Shown here: positions 24,896 through 34,366 of the stretch, piece after piece
How the letters are laid out: the number at the start of each line of letters is the position of its first letter
How positions within the stretch are numbered: the first letter of the stretch is position 1
Assembly: GCA_022340865.1 (NCBI GenBank)
Contig: JAJDNC010000004.1
Coordinates: 62,001-126,000, forward strand
DNA: 64,000 nt
Reading direction: 5' to 3'
From: Gemmatimonadota bacterium
GTDB taxonomy: Bacteria; Gemmatimonadota; Gemmatimonadetes; Longimicrobiales; Gaopeijiaceae
Made by a program: the position numbers and the translations under genes
The notes under the pieces: model-generated
Seen by the model: the letters and a program-made list of their open reading frames with translations, nothing else
Told to the model about the DNA's origin: nothing
Databases searched by the model: none

Positions 24896-25875
24896 TCCCT
24901 GTACAGGACCTTGTTGCAGGCCTCCACCACGCGGTCGGCCGACGGCTTCGCCATCATCTCCAGGTTCTTCGCGTACGGCATGGGCACGTCGGCCTGCGTG
25001 ACCCGGAGCACCGGCGCATCCAGGTAGTCGAACGCTTCCTCCTGGATGGTGGCCACGATCTGCGCGCCCACGCCCACGTATGCCCACCCTTCCTCCAGGT
25101 AGACGGCGCGGTTGGTCTTCTGCACGCTCCTCAGGATGGCGTCCACGTCCAGAGGCCGGATGGAGCGCAGATCGACGACGTCGGCACCGATGCCCTCCGT
25201 GGACAGCTTGTTCGCGGCCTGCAGCGCCACGTGCACCATCTTCCCGTGGGTGACGATGGTGACGTCGTCACCCTCGTGCTTCAGGTCCGCCACGCCCAGC
25301 GGAATGACGAAGTCGTCGTCCTCGGGAACCTCGCCCTTGAAGTTGTACAGCAGCTCGCCCTCCATGAACGCCACCGGGTCGTTGTCGCGGATGGCGGCCT
25401 TGAGCAGGCCCTTGGCGTCGGCGGGGGTGGCGGGCGTCACCACCTTCACGCCGGGGGCGTGCACGTAATAGGTCTCGCACGCCTGGGAGTGCTGGGCGGA
25501 CAGCTGCAGCGCAGCGCCGGTGGGACCCCGGAAGACGATGGGGATGGGAAACTGGCCGTTGGACATGTACAGCAGCTTGGCCGCCGAGTTGATGACCTGG
25601 TCCAGGGCCAGGAAGGCGAAGTTGAACGTCATGAACTCCACCACCGGCCGGAGCCCGGCCATGGCCGCTCCCACGCACAGGCCGCCGAAGCCCAGCTCGC
25701 TGATGGGAGAATCCACCACGCGGTGGTCGCCGAACTCGGCCAGCAGCCCTTTCGACACCTTGTAGGCCCCGTCGTACTCGGCGACCTCCTCCCCCATGAG
25801 AAAGACGTCGGGGTCGCGCGCCATCTCCTCCCGCAGCGCCGCGTTCAGCGCGTCGCGGTAGGTCATCACCGCCAT
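24886..25875 (-). CDS. pdhB: Pyruvate dehydrogenase E1 beta subunit
   Basis: A 329-residue transketolase-like subunit. Visible blocks are YRDALNAALREEMARDPDVF, LMGEEVAEYDGAYKVSKGL, DSPISELGFGGLCVGAAMAG, the FMTFNFAFLALDQVINSAAK helix, GPTGAALQLSAQHSQ and the C-terminal DVVDLRSIRPLDVDAIL. ATG 25875 is favoured over ATG 25866 because GGAGGAGG lies at good spacing before it; it overlaps the pdhA end by 10 nt. Its stop codon lies in the right arm of the 24774-24895 hairpin. Confidence 0.95.
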   Translation of the reverse strand: MAVMTYRDALNAALREEMARDPDVFLMGEEVAEYDGAYKVSKGLLAEFGDHRVVDSPISELGFGGLCVGAAMAGLRPVVEFMTFNFAFLALDQVINSAAKLLYMSNGQFPIPIVFRGPTGAALQLSAQHSQACETYYVHAPGVKVVTPATPADAKGLLKAAIRDNDPVAFMEGELLYNFKGEVPEDDDFVIPLGVADLKHEGDDVTIVTHGKMVHVALQAANKLSTEGIGADVVDLRSIRPLDVDAILRSVQKTNRAVYLEEGWAYVGVGAQIVATIQEEAFDYLDAPVLRVTQADVPMPYAKNLEMMAKPSADRVVEACNKVLYREAR

Positions 25876-26945
25876 GGCGCCTCCTCCCTCCCGTCGAAGC
25901 GGAGCCGCCCGTTGCCGTCCACGTCGGCCCAGACGTGCTCGTACAGAGCCTCGGGGCCCGGCACCGGCGACGCGTCGGCGAACTCGAAGGCCTCCTGGGC
26001 CTCCTCTCTGGCCTCGGCGTCCATCGCCTCCAGGCCGTCCTGATCCAGGCTTCCGGCCTCGAAGAGGTGGTCCCTGAGGATGGCGATGGGATCGTCGAAG
26101 TGGGTGTGCTGCTCCACCTCCTCCTTGGGCCGATACGTCCCCGAGACGGGATCGGACATGGAGTGGCCGCGGAAGCGGTACGTCTCCACGTCCACGAAGC
26201 GGGGGCCTCCCCCGTTCCGCACCTCGGCAGCCAGGTCCCGAAAGTGCGCGTACGTCGCCAGGACGTCCTGGCCGTTCACCTTGCTGGCCGGAATCGCGTA
26301 CGGCGAGGAGCGCTCCACCATGTCGGTGAGGGACACGCGCCGGAAGGCCGTGCCCATCCCGTAGTGGTTGTTCTCCACGACGAAGATCACGGGCAGCTCC
26401 CAGATCGCCGCCATGTTGAGGGCCTCGTGGAAGCCGCCCTGGTTCACCGCGGCGTCGCCCATGAAGCATGCGACGATGTCGTCCTCGCTCTTGTACTTGA
26501 TCCGGAAGGCGATGCCCGTGGCCAGCGGGACCTGCCCGCTGACGATGCCGTGGCCGCCCATGAAGCGCACGGACCGCGCGAACATGTGCATCGAGCCGCC
26601 CTTGCCGCCGGAGGTCCCGCCGGTGCGCCCGAACAGCTCCGCCATCACGGCCGTGGGAGCGACGCCCTTGGCGATGGCTTCGGTGTGGTCCCGGTACGCC
26701 GTGATGACGTAGTCGCTTTCGCGCAGCGCCTTGATGGCCCCGGCCGCCACGCCCTCCTGACCGATGTGCAGGTGGCAGAAGCCGCCGATCTTGCCGATGG
26801 CGTACGCCTCCTCGGCCTTCTCCTCGAAGCGCCTGTACCGGAGCATCTCGCGCAGGAGGTCCAGCGCCAGCTCCGGCGCTATGCCGTGCATGTCGAAGGG
26901 GCTCTCCTTCGGCGCCTTGGCTCTGCGGGTCTTGGTTCCGGCCAT
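25866..26945 (-). CDS. pdhA: Pyruvate dehydrogenase E1 alpha subunit
   Basis: A 359-residue TPP-dependent subunit. The TPP/Mg motif runs from MGDAAVNQGGFHEALNMA to FVVENNHYGMGT. GKGGSMHMFARSVRFMGGHG and the phosphorylation-loop-like YRFRGHSMSDP are typical of E1 alpha. It follows lipA with a one-base TGATG overlap, linking lipoate synthesis with the enzyme that needs it. The substrate is assigned as pyruvate by similarity; branched-chain E1 would look alike. Confidence 0.94.
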   Translation of the reverse strand: MAGTKTRRAKAPKESPFDMHGIAPELALDLLREMLRYRRFEEKAEEAYAIGKIGGFCHLHIGQEGVAAGAIKALRESDYVITAYRDHTEAIAKGVAPTAVMAELFGRTGGTSGGKGGSMHMFARSVRFMGGHGIVSGQVPLATGIAFRIKYKSEDDIVACFMGDAAVNQGGFHEALNMAAIWELPVIFVVENNHYGMGTAFRRVSLTDMVERSSPYAIPASKVNGQDVLATYAHFRDLAAEVRNGGGPRFVDVETYRFRGHSMSDPVSGTYRPKEEVEQHTHFDDPIAILRDHLFEAGSLDQDGLEAMDAEAREEAQEAFEFADASPVPGPEALYEHVWADVDGNGRLRFDGREEAPWR

Positions 26946-28057
26946 CAGCGGGCTCCCGGGTCTCCGGGGGCCTTCCCCCCCGGCCTCCCCAGCTCGAGCT
27001 GAACCAGGTCCAGGCGGACCTCCGCCGGAGCGGGGACGTCCGCCTCCATGACCCGGGTGATGGCTCCGGGCCCGCCAGCCTCCACCTCCCGGGCCTGCTC
27101 CCTGGCGTGGTAGCTGGAGCGTACCAGGGGTCCCGCCTCGATGTGCCTGAAGCCGAGCTCGGCCTCGCCCACGCGCTTCCACTCGGCGAACTCCGCCGGC
27201 GCGACCCAGCGGGCCACGGGGATGTGCATGGGAGAGGGACGCAGGTACTGGCCCAGCGTCAGGATGTCCACGGCGGCCTCCCGCAGGTCGGCCATGGCCT
27301 GCCGGATCTCCGGATCTTCCTCCCCCATCCCCAGGATGATGCCGGTCTTGGTGAGCATCCCCGGGTCCATGCGCTTCACCGCCCCCAGGAACGAGATCGA
27401 GCGCCAGTACCGGCCTCCCGGACGGACGTCGGGGTGCAGCCGCTCCACCGTCTCCAGGTTGTGCCCGAGGATCTCGGGCTTCGCCTCCACCACCGTCCTC
27501 AAAGCGTCCTCGTCGCCCTTGAAATCCGGAATGAGGACCTCCACCGAGCAACCGGGGACGGCGTCGTGGATCCGGCGGATGGTCTCGGCGTAGATGCCGG
27601 CGCCGCCGTCCGGAAGCTCGTCGCGGTTCACGCTGGTGATGACCACGTGCTCCAGGTCGAGATCGGCCACGCTGGCGGCCACGCGGCGGGGCTCGTCGGC
27701 GTCCAGCTCCGTGGGCATCCCGTGGGCCACGCCGCAGTACTTGCATGCCCGGGTGCACACGTCACCCAGGATCATGAACGTGGCGGTGCCCGCCTCCCAG
27801 CATTCGCCGATGTTGGGGCAGCCGGCCTCCTCGCACACGGTGTGCAGCGCGCCGGTGCGCATCATCTGCTTGAGACGCAGATAGTTGTGCCCGCCCGGCG
27901 AGCGGACCTTCAGCCACGCCGGCTTGCGCGAGCGGATGTCGATGGTGTCCAGGCCGGCGTGCGCCCGGATGCGGGAGGTGCCCTTCGGCCTTACGACCCC
28001 GGTGTCCTTCCCCTCGGGGGCGTAGCCGCGGGGAGTCTCCGTGGCGCTGTTGCTCAC
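26945..28057 (-). CDS. lipA: Lipoyl synthase
   Basis: A 370-residue radical-SAM enzyme that inserts sulfur into octanoyl-protein to make lipoyl groups. The auxiliary cluster CEEAGCPNIGEC and the radical SAM motif CTRACKYC are intact, as are ITSVNRDELPDGG and RSSYHAREQ, which carries the C-terminal conserved Ser. GTG 28057 is chosen because GGAGG lies about 9 nt upstream; a TTG at 28096 would add 13 residues. It is the first gene of lipA-pdhA-pdhB-pdhC, and the E2 product carries its target lysine. Confidence 0.95.
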   Translation of the reverse strand: MSNSATETPRGYAPEGKDTGVVRPKGTSRIRAHAGLDTIDIRSRKPAWLKVRSPGGHNYLRLKQMMRTGALHTVCEEAGCPNIGECWEAGTATFMILGDVCTRACKYCGVAHGMPTELDADEPRRVAASVADLDLEHVVITSVNRDELPDGGAGIYAETIRRIHDAVPGCSVEVLIPDFKGDEDALRTVVEAKPEILGHNLETVERLHPDVRPGGRYWRSISFLGAVKRMDPGMLTKTGIILGMGEEDPEIRQAMADLREAAVDILTLGQYLRPSPMHIPVARWVAPAEFAEWKRVGEAELGFRHIEAGPLVRSSYHAREQAREVEAGGPGAITRVMEADVPAPAEVRLDLVQLELGRPGGKAPGDPGAR

Positions 28058-28193
28058 GCCTCTATCCTCCGACCCCTTGCGGCCCCGACGCGACAACGCG
28101 CGTGGCCGGGCAGGGCACGATCAGACGAAAAGGTCCCCCGCGGTGCGCGAAGTGCCCGTCCCACAAGCGCTTCGCCCCCGGGGGAGCCTGAAA

Positions 28194-29345
28194 TCATAGC
28201 CCGATTCCGAAGCCGTGTACAAGGTAGGCGACCCCGAAGCCGAGGTAGTTCCCGACGGCGTACCCGACCAATCCGACGATGATCCCGGGGAGCACCAGCC
28301 CGGGCCAATCCCGGCCCACGGCCACCGCCAGGGCCGTGGACGGTCCCCCGACGGCGGCCTGGGAAGCCACGGAGAGCGTACCGAGGTCCAGCCCCAGGAG
28401 GCGCCCCACGCCGTAGAGGACCAGGCCGTGCGAGCCGATGACGGTGGCCGTGTAGTAGAACACCACCACCCCCACCGCGATGATCTGTCCCACCTGGGAC
28501 CAGATGCCGATGACCACGAAGAAGAGGTGGAGCAGCAGGGTGCCGAGCTGGAGGGCGCCCTCGGCCTTCCGGAAGAGGGGTGTGTGGCCGACGATGAGGG
28601 CGTAGGTGGTGAGCCACAGGACGGAGGGCACCTGGGGGACGAGCCGCGCCGTGAGGTCCGCGGCCACCAGGAGGCTCAGCCCCACCGCCAGCAGAACCCC
28701 GAGATCCAGGGCCGAGACCGCTGCCGGGTCGAAGAACGGATGGGACTTACCACCGTTGTCGGCCTCCCCCTCCCCCAGCTCCAGGGCTTCCTTCGGCACC
28801 GGGGGGTAGAAGCGCACCAGCCACAGGGGCAGGATGAGGTTGGCCGCCATCCATATGCCCCCGGTGAGTGCGTCGGCGGCGGTGGTGCCCGCCCACACGG
28901 AGTCGGGCAGCCCCACGCCCTTGCCCACGGCGACGAAGTTCAGGGAGCCGCCGGTGTACGTGCCGGTGAACACGCCCGCCATCTTCCACGTGTTCACGCC
29001 CAGCTCGTGGGAGAAGGCGAGAGCGCCCAGGAAGGCCCCCAGGATCGTCCCGACGCACGCGAGGCCGAACGCCGCGAGCATCCGGGGCCCCACCTGCTTC
29101 AACGCCCGCAGGTCCACCGACAGCAGGAGCCAGGCGATGGCCAGGCTGGTCACCGGCCCGGAGATGGTGTCGTAGACCGGCGACTTGCCCGGCACGATGC
29201 CCGTGTTGGACAGGATCGCCCCGAAGGCCAGCGTGAGGATGGACGCCCCGATCTTCGAGAAGAAGGAGACGTGCCGGTCCAGCCAGAACGCCAGGGCCGT
29301 CACCACCGCGATGAGGGCCGCCAGCGGGAGCGTGGATGAGATCAA
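28194..29345 (-). CDS. DUF819-family membrane transporter-like protein
   Basis: A 383-residue polytopic membrane protein with about ten hydrophobic helices. Family signatures include GAILSNTGIVP, the GVFTGTYTGGSLNFVAVGKG block and its C-terminal counterpart ASQAAVGGPSTALAVAVGR, pointing to inverted repeats as in carrier proteins. DUF819 (YjcL-like) has no firmly established substrate. ATG 29345 overlaps the stop of the LOG-family gene as ATGA, so both are co-translated. Confidence 0.85.
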   Translation of the reverse strand: MISSTLPLAALIAVVTALAFWLDRHVSFFSKIGASILTLAFGAILSNTGIVPGKSPVYDTISGPVTSLAIAWLLLSVDLRALKQVGPRMLAAFGLACVGTILGAFLGALAFSHELGVNTWKMAGVFTGTYTGGSLNFVAVGKGVGLPDSVWAGTTAADALTGGIWMAANLILPLWLVRFYPPVPKEALELGEGEADNGGKSHPFFDPAAVSALDLGVLLAVGLSLLVAADLTARLVPQVPSVLWLTTYALIVGHTPLFRKAEGALQLGTLLLHLFFVVIGIWSQVGQIIAVGVVVFYYTATVIGSHGLVLYGVGRLLGLDLGTLSVASQAAVGGPSTALAVAVGRDWPGLVLPGIIVGLVGYAVGNYLGFGVAYLVHGFGIGL

Positions 29346-30118
29346 AGCTCGGGGCCCCAGTCGCTGGGCATGCTCCCTTCCAGGATCTCCCGTCTGCGGC
29401 GCAGGCGTCCGAGGATGTGGTTGCGGGCCTCGTGGGGATCATCCGTCAGGTAGATGATGTCCAGGTCCTCCGGGGCGATCTTGCCTTCCTCGACCATGCG
29501 GGCCCGGATCCAGTCCACGAGGCCTCCCCAGTAGTGGGTCCCCATGAGCACCACGGGAAAGTGCCGCACCTTTCCGGTCTGGATGAGCGTGAGGGACTCG
29601 AAGAGCTCGTCCATGGTGCCGAACCCGCCCGGGAAGATCACGAAGGCCTGGGCGTACTTCACGAACATGGTCTTGCGGATGAAGAAGTACCGGAAGTCGA
29701 TGGAGACGTCGACGAACTGGTTACCCGCCTGCTCGAACGGAAGCTCGATGTTGCAACCCACCGACTTCGCACCGGCTTCGCGCGCCCCCTTGTTCGCCGC
29801 TTCCATGATGCCGGGACCACCGCCCGTGATGATGGCGAAGCCCGCCTCCCCGAGAAGGCGCGTCGTCGTCACGCACGCATCGTACATGGGGTCGTCGGGC
29901 TTGACCCGGGCCGAGCCGAAGATGGAGACGGCCCTGCCCACCTTGGTCATCTCCTCGAAGCCCTCGACGAACTCGCCCATGATGCGGAAGATCCGCCAGG
30001 CGTCGCGGCCGATGGTCTCCAGCTCCTCGACGCTCGCCAGCAGACGCTCGTCCTCCGTCTCGCGCTCGTACGAATACGGACGCGCCCGCTCGTGGCTCAA
30101 CGCGCTTCGTCGGCTCAT
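29342..30118 (-). CDS. LOG-family nucleotide-monophosphate phosphoribohydrolase
   Basis: A 258-residue Rossmann-fold protein of the TIGR00730/LOG type. The two diagnostic motifs are present: ITGGGPGIMEAANKGA and FPGGFGTMDELFE. Characterised members cleave cytokinin-type or common nucleoside 5'-monophosphates to base plus ribose 5-phosphate. A 65-residue N-terminal helical extension precedes the Rossmann fold (SIFGSARVKPDDP). It lies 35 nt after the epimerase gene on the same strand. The physiological nucleotide is not readable from sequence. Confidence 0.9.
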   Translation of the reverse strand: MSRRSALSHERARPYSYERETEDERLLASVEELETIGRDAWRIFRIMGEFVEGFEEMTKVGRAVSIFGSARVKPDDPMYDACVTTTRLLGEAGFAIITGGGPGIMEAANKGAREAGAKSVGCNIELPFEQAGNQFVDVSIDFRYFFIRKTMFVKYAQAFVIFPGGFGTMDELFESLTLIQTGKVRHFPVVLMGTHYWGGLVDWIRARMVEEGKIAPEDLDIIYLTDDPHEARNHILGRLRRRREILEGSMPSDWGPEL

Positions 30119-30153
30119 CTCGCTCCCCCGTTCTTCGCTTCAGTGTCCATTCG

Positions 30154-31152
30154 TCACAAAACGCCGCTCTCCCTGAGCCACCGGCCGGTGTGTACCAGCG
30201 CGTCCTCGTGCCGGTGGGGAGGATCCCAGCCGAGCTCGTCCCGGATGCGCCGGGATCGAAAAGGGTTCTCCCCCATGGCCAGGCGCACCACCCGTCCCAA
30301 AGGAAGATGCTCCATCCCCGGCGCCGAGACGCCGAGGGCCCCCAACACCCCCGCACCGACCCGCACCAGCGGCGCGGGTATCCGTACCAGCAGGGGCGCC
30401 CGCCCCATCCCCCGGGCGATGCCCTCGACGAGCTCCCGCTGGGTAAGGGGATGGTCGAAGCCCACATCGTACGTCGTTCGCCCCCGTTTCGCCTCCAGAA
30501 CCAGGCGGACGGCCACCGCGACGTTGCCGGCGTACACCGCGGGCACCGTATTCCGGCCCGATCCCAGCGTCCACGCCACGCCGTAGCGCATGCTACGCGC
30601 CACACGCACCGCGAACAGGCGGTCCCGCTCGCCGTAGACCGCCGACGGGCGGACCACCGTGACGGGCAGGCTCCTGGTTCTCTCCACGGTGCGGGCTACC
30701 CGCTCGGCCTCGCGCTTCGAGCGGGCATAGAAGTCCGATGGAGGGATGTCCGAGTCTACCGGCGAGGACTCGTCCACTGGACCGGCAACACTCCCGTACA
30801 CCGTGACCGACGACACGTGCACCGCGTGGCTCACCCCCGCGACCGCCGCTGCCTCCAGCACGTGGCGCGTACCCTCCACGTTCACCGCGCGGACCTCCGG
30901 CCAGGAGCCGCCACGGTACACCAGCGCCGCTGCGTGGACGACGTGCGTGCAGCCGTCCATGAGGGGCGCCAGCACCGCCGCCTCGTCCCGCACGTCGCCG
31001 GCCGCCAGACGGCACCCCAGACCTTCGAGGAAGTGGGCGTCGGATCCCCCACGCCTCAACGCCACGACGTCGTGGCCGGCCTCTCGCAGGTGCGCAGCCA
31101 GATGGGAGCCCAGCAGGCCGGATCCACCCGTGAGGAAGACGCGCATGGGCAT
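30154..31152 (-). CDS. NAD-dependent epimerase/dehydratase (extended SDR)
   Basis: A 332-residue extended short-chain dehydrogenase. The N-terminal nucleotide motif TGGSGLLGSHL, the HAAALVYRGGSW segment, the catalytic Ser/Tyr/Lys set (VSSVTVYG, then FYARSKREAE) and RPSAVYGERD are visible. Such proteins act on nucleotide sugars, flavonoid-like or sterol-like substrates; this one cannot be assigned further. Two close ATGs (31152, 31146) are possible starts and neither has a good Shine-Dalgarno sequence. It lies 53 nt after the zinc-ribbon gene. Confidence 0.88.
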   Translation of the reverse strand: MPMRVFLTGGSGLLGSHLAAHLREAGHDVVALRRGGSDAHFLEGLGCRLAAGDVRDEAAVLAPLMDGCTHVVHAAALVYRGGSWPEVRAVNVEGTRHVLEAAAVAGVSHAVHVSSVTVYGSVAGPVDESSPVDSDIPPSDFYARSKREAERVARTVERTRSLPVTVVRPSAVYGERDRLFAVRVARSMRYGVAWTLGSGRNTVPAVYAGNVAVAVRLVLEAKRGRTTYDVGFDHPLTQRELVEGIARGMGRAPLLVRIPAPLVRVGAGVLGALGVSAPGMEHLPLGRVVRLAMGENPFRSRRIRDELGWDPPHRHEDALVHTGRWLRESGVL

Positions 31153-31205
31153 GGGCTGGTCGTACGGCCAGGGGGCCGTCCGTGCCAACCCCCGGCCGGC
31201 TCCCG

Positions 31206-32072
31206 TCAGTGGGTGGCCACGAACGCCTGCGCCTCGGGCTTCACCTCCGCGAGGTACTCCTTGTGGGCTTCGTACTCGGGGAGCTTCTTGGCCACCTGCG
31301 CGTCGTACACCTTCAGGAAGTGCTTGTAATAGCCCAGCGCCGCGGCGGTGTCGCCCAGGGCGAGGGACCACTGCGCCGCCGCGCCCAGGCCGAGGAGATG
31401 GTCCGGATCGGTCTTCAGGATCCGCTTCGCCGTCCCCAGGGCGGTCTCGGGATCGCGGAGGCCCTCCAGGAGGGACAAGTGGAAGAGCTCATCGAGGTCC
31501 AGTGGCTCGGCCACCTGGTACGCCTGCACGGCCATGGGCTGGAAGTTCAGGGCGTCCGTCGTGTCCCCGTTGGCCAGGTCGGTCATGACGTGGTTGAAGA
31601 GCCGGTCCGCCGCTTCCTGAGGCGACATCTTCGACAGGTCGATGGTCGAGGCGCCCATGGCGGCGTTTCCGGCGGCACCTGCCGCCGGCGCCGCCTCGCC
31701 GGGTCGCTGCGCCGTCGGGTTCTGGGAATGAACCACCGACCATCCGATGACGAGGATCAGGCCGAAGAGCGCCGCGCCGGCGATCCACCAGGGCAGGTTG
31801 GCGCCCCCCAGCGTCGCCGCCGCCGCCGCGCGATGCTCCGCCAGGACGCTCCCGGCACCGGTGCCGCGAGTGACGGACGCGCCGGCGGCGCCTGCATCCG
31901 CGCCCACGGACGCGCCGCACTGGTTGCAGAACTTCGCGCCGCTGTGCAGCTCGGCGCCGCACTGGTTGCAGAAACGTCCCCCCAGCGACGCGCCGCAGTG
32001 CTGGCAGAAGTTGCCGCTGGCCGGCTTCCCGCACGACGGGCAGGTGCCCGCACTACCGTCCGCGGGGCTCAT
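31206..32072 (-). CDS. Zinc-ribbon membrane protein with TPR-like C-terminus
   Basis: A 288-residue protein of unknown function. The N-terminus has three Cys-pair ribbons: CPSCGKPASGNFCQHCG, GRFCNQCGAELHSG and AKFCNQCGAS. A single TM helix (LPWWIAGAALFGLILVIGWS, about 93-112) follows a Gly/Ala linker. The C-terminal 130 residues are helical with TPR-like spacing (TALGTAKRILKTDPDHLLGL, then AQWSLALGDTAAALGYYKHF), consistent with a protein-interaction domain. ATGA overlap with the M14 peptidase gene upstream suggests the two are made together. No specific role is proposed. Confidence 0.82.
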   Translation of the reverse strand: MSPADGSAGTCPSCGKPASGNFCQHCGASLGGRFCNQCGAELHSGAKFCNQCGASVGADAGAAGASVTRGTGAGSVLAEHRAAAAATLGGANLPWWIAGAALFGLILVIGWSVVHSQNPTAQRPGEAAPAAGAAGNAAMGASTIDLSKMSPQEAADRLFNHVMTDLANGDTTDALNFQPMAVQAYQVAEPLDLDELFHLSLLEGLRDPETALGTAKRILKTDPDHLLGLGAAAQWSLALGDTAAALGYYKHFLKVYDAQVAKKLPEYEAHKEYLAEVKPEAQAFVATH

Positions 32073-34366
32073 CGGCGGAGCGCGTTGAAGAGGAGCGGCC
32101 AGGTGGCCACGGACTGGCCGCGGTAGTTGGGCTGGAACCCGAACAGCACCACCGAGCCCCTTCCCAGGCTCGCTTCCAGGATCGCCGGCTGCCCGGCGAC
32201 GTGTGACCCGCCCAGCTCCCATCCGGAGAGCAGGGGGTCTCCCGATCCGTATCGGGCGAGGACTTTGACGCGATCGTCGTTCACGTTGAATGCCTGGCTG
32301 TTTCCGGAAAACCACGCGACGCTCTCGGCTTCCGCCCCCTCACCGACGTCGGTGGCGGTATCCACCCGGAGCCGCAATATCGAACCCGGAATGTAGAAAT
32401 CCTGGCTCGGCAGGCCATCCACCGCGTTGGACACCTGGAGCCCGAAGAGATCGGTGACGAAATCGACTGCCTGTTCCACCGCCACGATGCGCCCTCCCGC
32501 CTGGACGAATTCCCTGAGGGCGGCGACGCCCTGGTCGCCCAGCCCTCCGGCGTACCGAGGAGGTACCTGATTGGCGCGGAAGCCGTTCCGGATGGACTGC
32601 GCCCGCTGGTTCTGCAACACGATGACGTCGTACCGGCTCGCCAGCCCCCCCCTCCGGATGTCGGCATCGTGGAGGGTGTCGTACTTCAACCGGTACTCGT
32701 CGAAGACCCACCGGGTCCAGCCTTCGTCCATGGGCTCCTGCCACGACTTGTAGATGGCCACGCGCGGCGCATCGGGACCGCGGAGGTGCGCCGGCAAGGT
32801 GAATGCGAAGCGCGGCACGGAAATGGGAGCGGATAGCGCGACGCCCACCGGCTGGTCCAAGGCCACCGCATCGACGTCCATGAGGTAGGGTAGCGTCTGG
32901 GCGGTGACGTCGTAGGGGCGCAGCGGCGGCCCTCCGGGGTAGGCACGAAGATCGGGGTAGTGCTGCACCTCGAGCATCGCCTGGGCAAACGAAGCGTAGG
33001 GCTGATGCATGGGCACCACCCAGCTCCCCGCCGGGAACCGGATGCCGTCCGCGGAGAATGCCGCCTCGGCCTTGTGCACCTCCACGTCGGCCATGGTCAG
33101 GATCCGGAGGACGTACCGTACGCCCGTCTGGTTCGTCTGGTCGGCCGGGATCACCCACGCCTCCGGCCACCGATCCCACTTGTCCACGGCACGCTTGCCG
33201 ATCTCGTAGAAGTTCTTGAGCCAGTAACGCCGGTTCCGGGCCGCGTTGCTCAGCAGCGCCAGGGCGCCAGCCTCCTGGTAGTCCACGATGTCCTTCAGCG
33301 TCCAGTGGCCGCCCGGCCACGGGTCGGGGAAGTTCCACGACGACGTCGAGGCGTCGTAGCCGCGCCCGGGACGGAGCTGGTCGGGGCTGATGTCGACGGG
33401 GGTGGCGATGCGCACCGACGCCGTCTCGCTGAGGATGCGCGCGCCGGCATGGTAGTGCTGGTAGGCGCGGGCCGGCGTGAAGGCGTCGTACACGCCCGCC
33501 ACCACCGCGCCCCTCTTGCCTTCGGCCTCCAGATCGGCGGCCATCCAGGTACCGAGCTGGTTCACCGCGGTGGTGATGGCGGGGTCGACGTTGGGCTCCC
33601 AGGGATCGATGTAGGGAGGAAAGAAGATGCGTGCCTGCGTCGCACCCATCTGGTGGATGTCGTGGACGATCTGGGGGTGCCACGCGTTCTGAGCCTTGGT
33701 CACCGTGAGCACGGTCTCGTCCTGGGTGAACGCATACCAGTCGCGGTTGTTGTCGTGTCCGGTGTAGAACTGATAGAGCCAGGGCAGGGGGCCTCCCTCC
33801 CAGGGTGTCCCCAGTCCCTGCTTGTACCAGTCCACCACCCACTGGAGGCCGTCGGGGTTGAGCGAGGGGATGTCGAGGAGGATGACGTTGTCCAGGATCT
33901 CCTTGATCTCGGGATCGTCGGACGTGGCCAACCGCCACACGAGACGCGCGGCCATCTGGGCGCCCCCCACCTCCGTCGCGTGGATCGAGTGGGTGATGAG
34001 CACCACCGTCTTGCCCTGGTCCAGGAGATGCTGAAGCTCCGCGTCGCCGGAGATCTTCCGCGGGTCCGCGAGCTTCATCTGGATGTCGTGGAGCTCCGCC
34101 AGCCGGGCCTGGTTGGCCGCGCTCGTGATGGTCAGCATCACGAAGGGCCGGCCCTTGGTGCTCTCGCCCAGGGTGTCGATGCGCACGCGCCGACTCGTTT
34201 CGGCGACTTCTTCGTAGTACGACGTGAGTTGGGTCCAGTCGGCGAGCTTCCGGTCCTGGCCGATATCGAAGCCGAACGCCTGGAGGGGCGTAGGCACCGT
34301 CTGGGCGGATGCGGCGACGACGGCGAGGAGCACGGCCCCGAGGGCCGGGACGACCCTGCGAATCAT
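32069..34366 (-). CDS. Secreted M14-family zinc carboxypeptidase
   Basis: A 765-residue exported peptidase. A signal peptide (MIRRVVPALGAVLLAVVAASA) precedes the M14 domain with zinc ligands in HSIHATEVGG (HxxE) and the distal His in QIVHDIHQMGA; LNPDGLQW and HDNNRDWYAF match the substrate-binding blocks. The C-terminal part (about 590-760) resembles a glutamine-amidotransferase-like domain (REFVQAGGRIVAVEQ, GSVVLFGFQPNYRGQ), a common companion of M14 domains in this type. AAGGAG 5 nt before ATG 34366 supports the start. It is the first gene of a minus-strand run and is divergent from an outer-membrane protein gene. Confidence 0.9.
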   Translation of the reverse strand: MIRRVVPALGAVLLAVVAASAQTVPTPLQAFGFDIGQDRKLADWTQLTSYYEEVAETSRRVRIDTLGESTKGRPFVMLTITSAANQARLAELHDIQMKLADPRKISGDAELQHLLDQGKTVVLITHSIHATEVGGAQMAARLVWRLATSDDPEIKEILDNVILLDIPSLNPDGLQWVVDWYKQGLGTPWEGGPLPWLYQFYTGHDNNRDWYAFTQDETVLTVTKAQNAWHPQIVHDIHQMGATQARIFFPPYIDPWEPNVDPAITTAVNQLGTWMAADLEAEGKRGAVVAGVYDAFTPARAYQHYHAGARILSETASVRIATPVDISPDQLRPGRGYDASTSSWNFPDPWPGGHWTLKDIVDYQEAGALALLSNAARNRRYWLKNFYEIGKRAVDKWDRWPEAWVIPADQTNQTGVRYVLRILTMADVEVHKAEAAFSADGIRFPAGSWVVPMHQPYASFAQAMLEVQHYPDLRAYPGGPPLRPYDVTAQTLPYLMDVDAVALDQPVGVALSAPISVPRFAFTLPAHLRGPDAPRVAIYKSWQEPMDEGWTRWVFDEYRLKYDTLHDADIRRGGLASRYDVIVLQNQRAQSIRNGFRANQVPPRYAGGLGDQGVAALREFVQAGGRIVAVEQAVDFVTDLFGLQVSNAVDGLPSQDFYIPGSILRLRVDTATDVGEGAEAESVAWFSGNSQAFNVNDDRVKVLARYGSGDPLLSGWELGGSHVAGQPAILEASLGRGSVVLFGFQPNYRGQSVATWPLLFNALRR

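Noticed and set aside
24771-25001. Small plus-strand ORF over the pdhB-pdhC spacer
   Set aside because: It runs through the hairpin and then antisense to pdhB; no ribosome-binding site or protein-like features.
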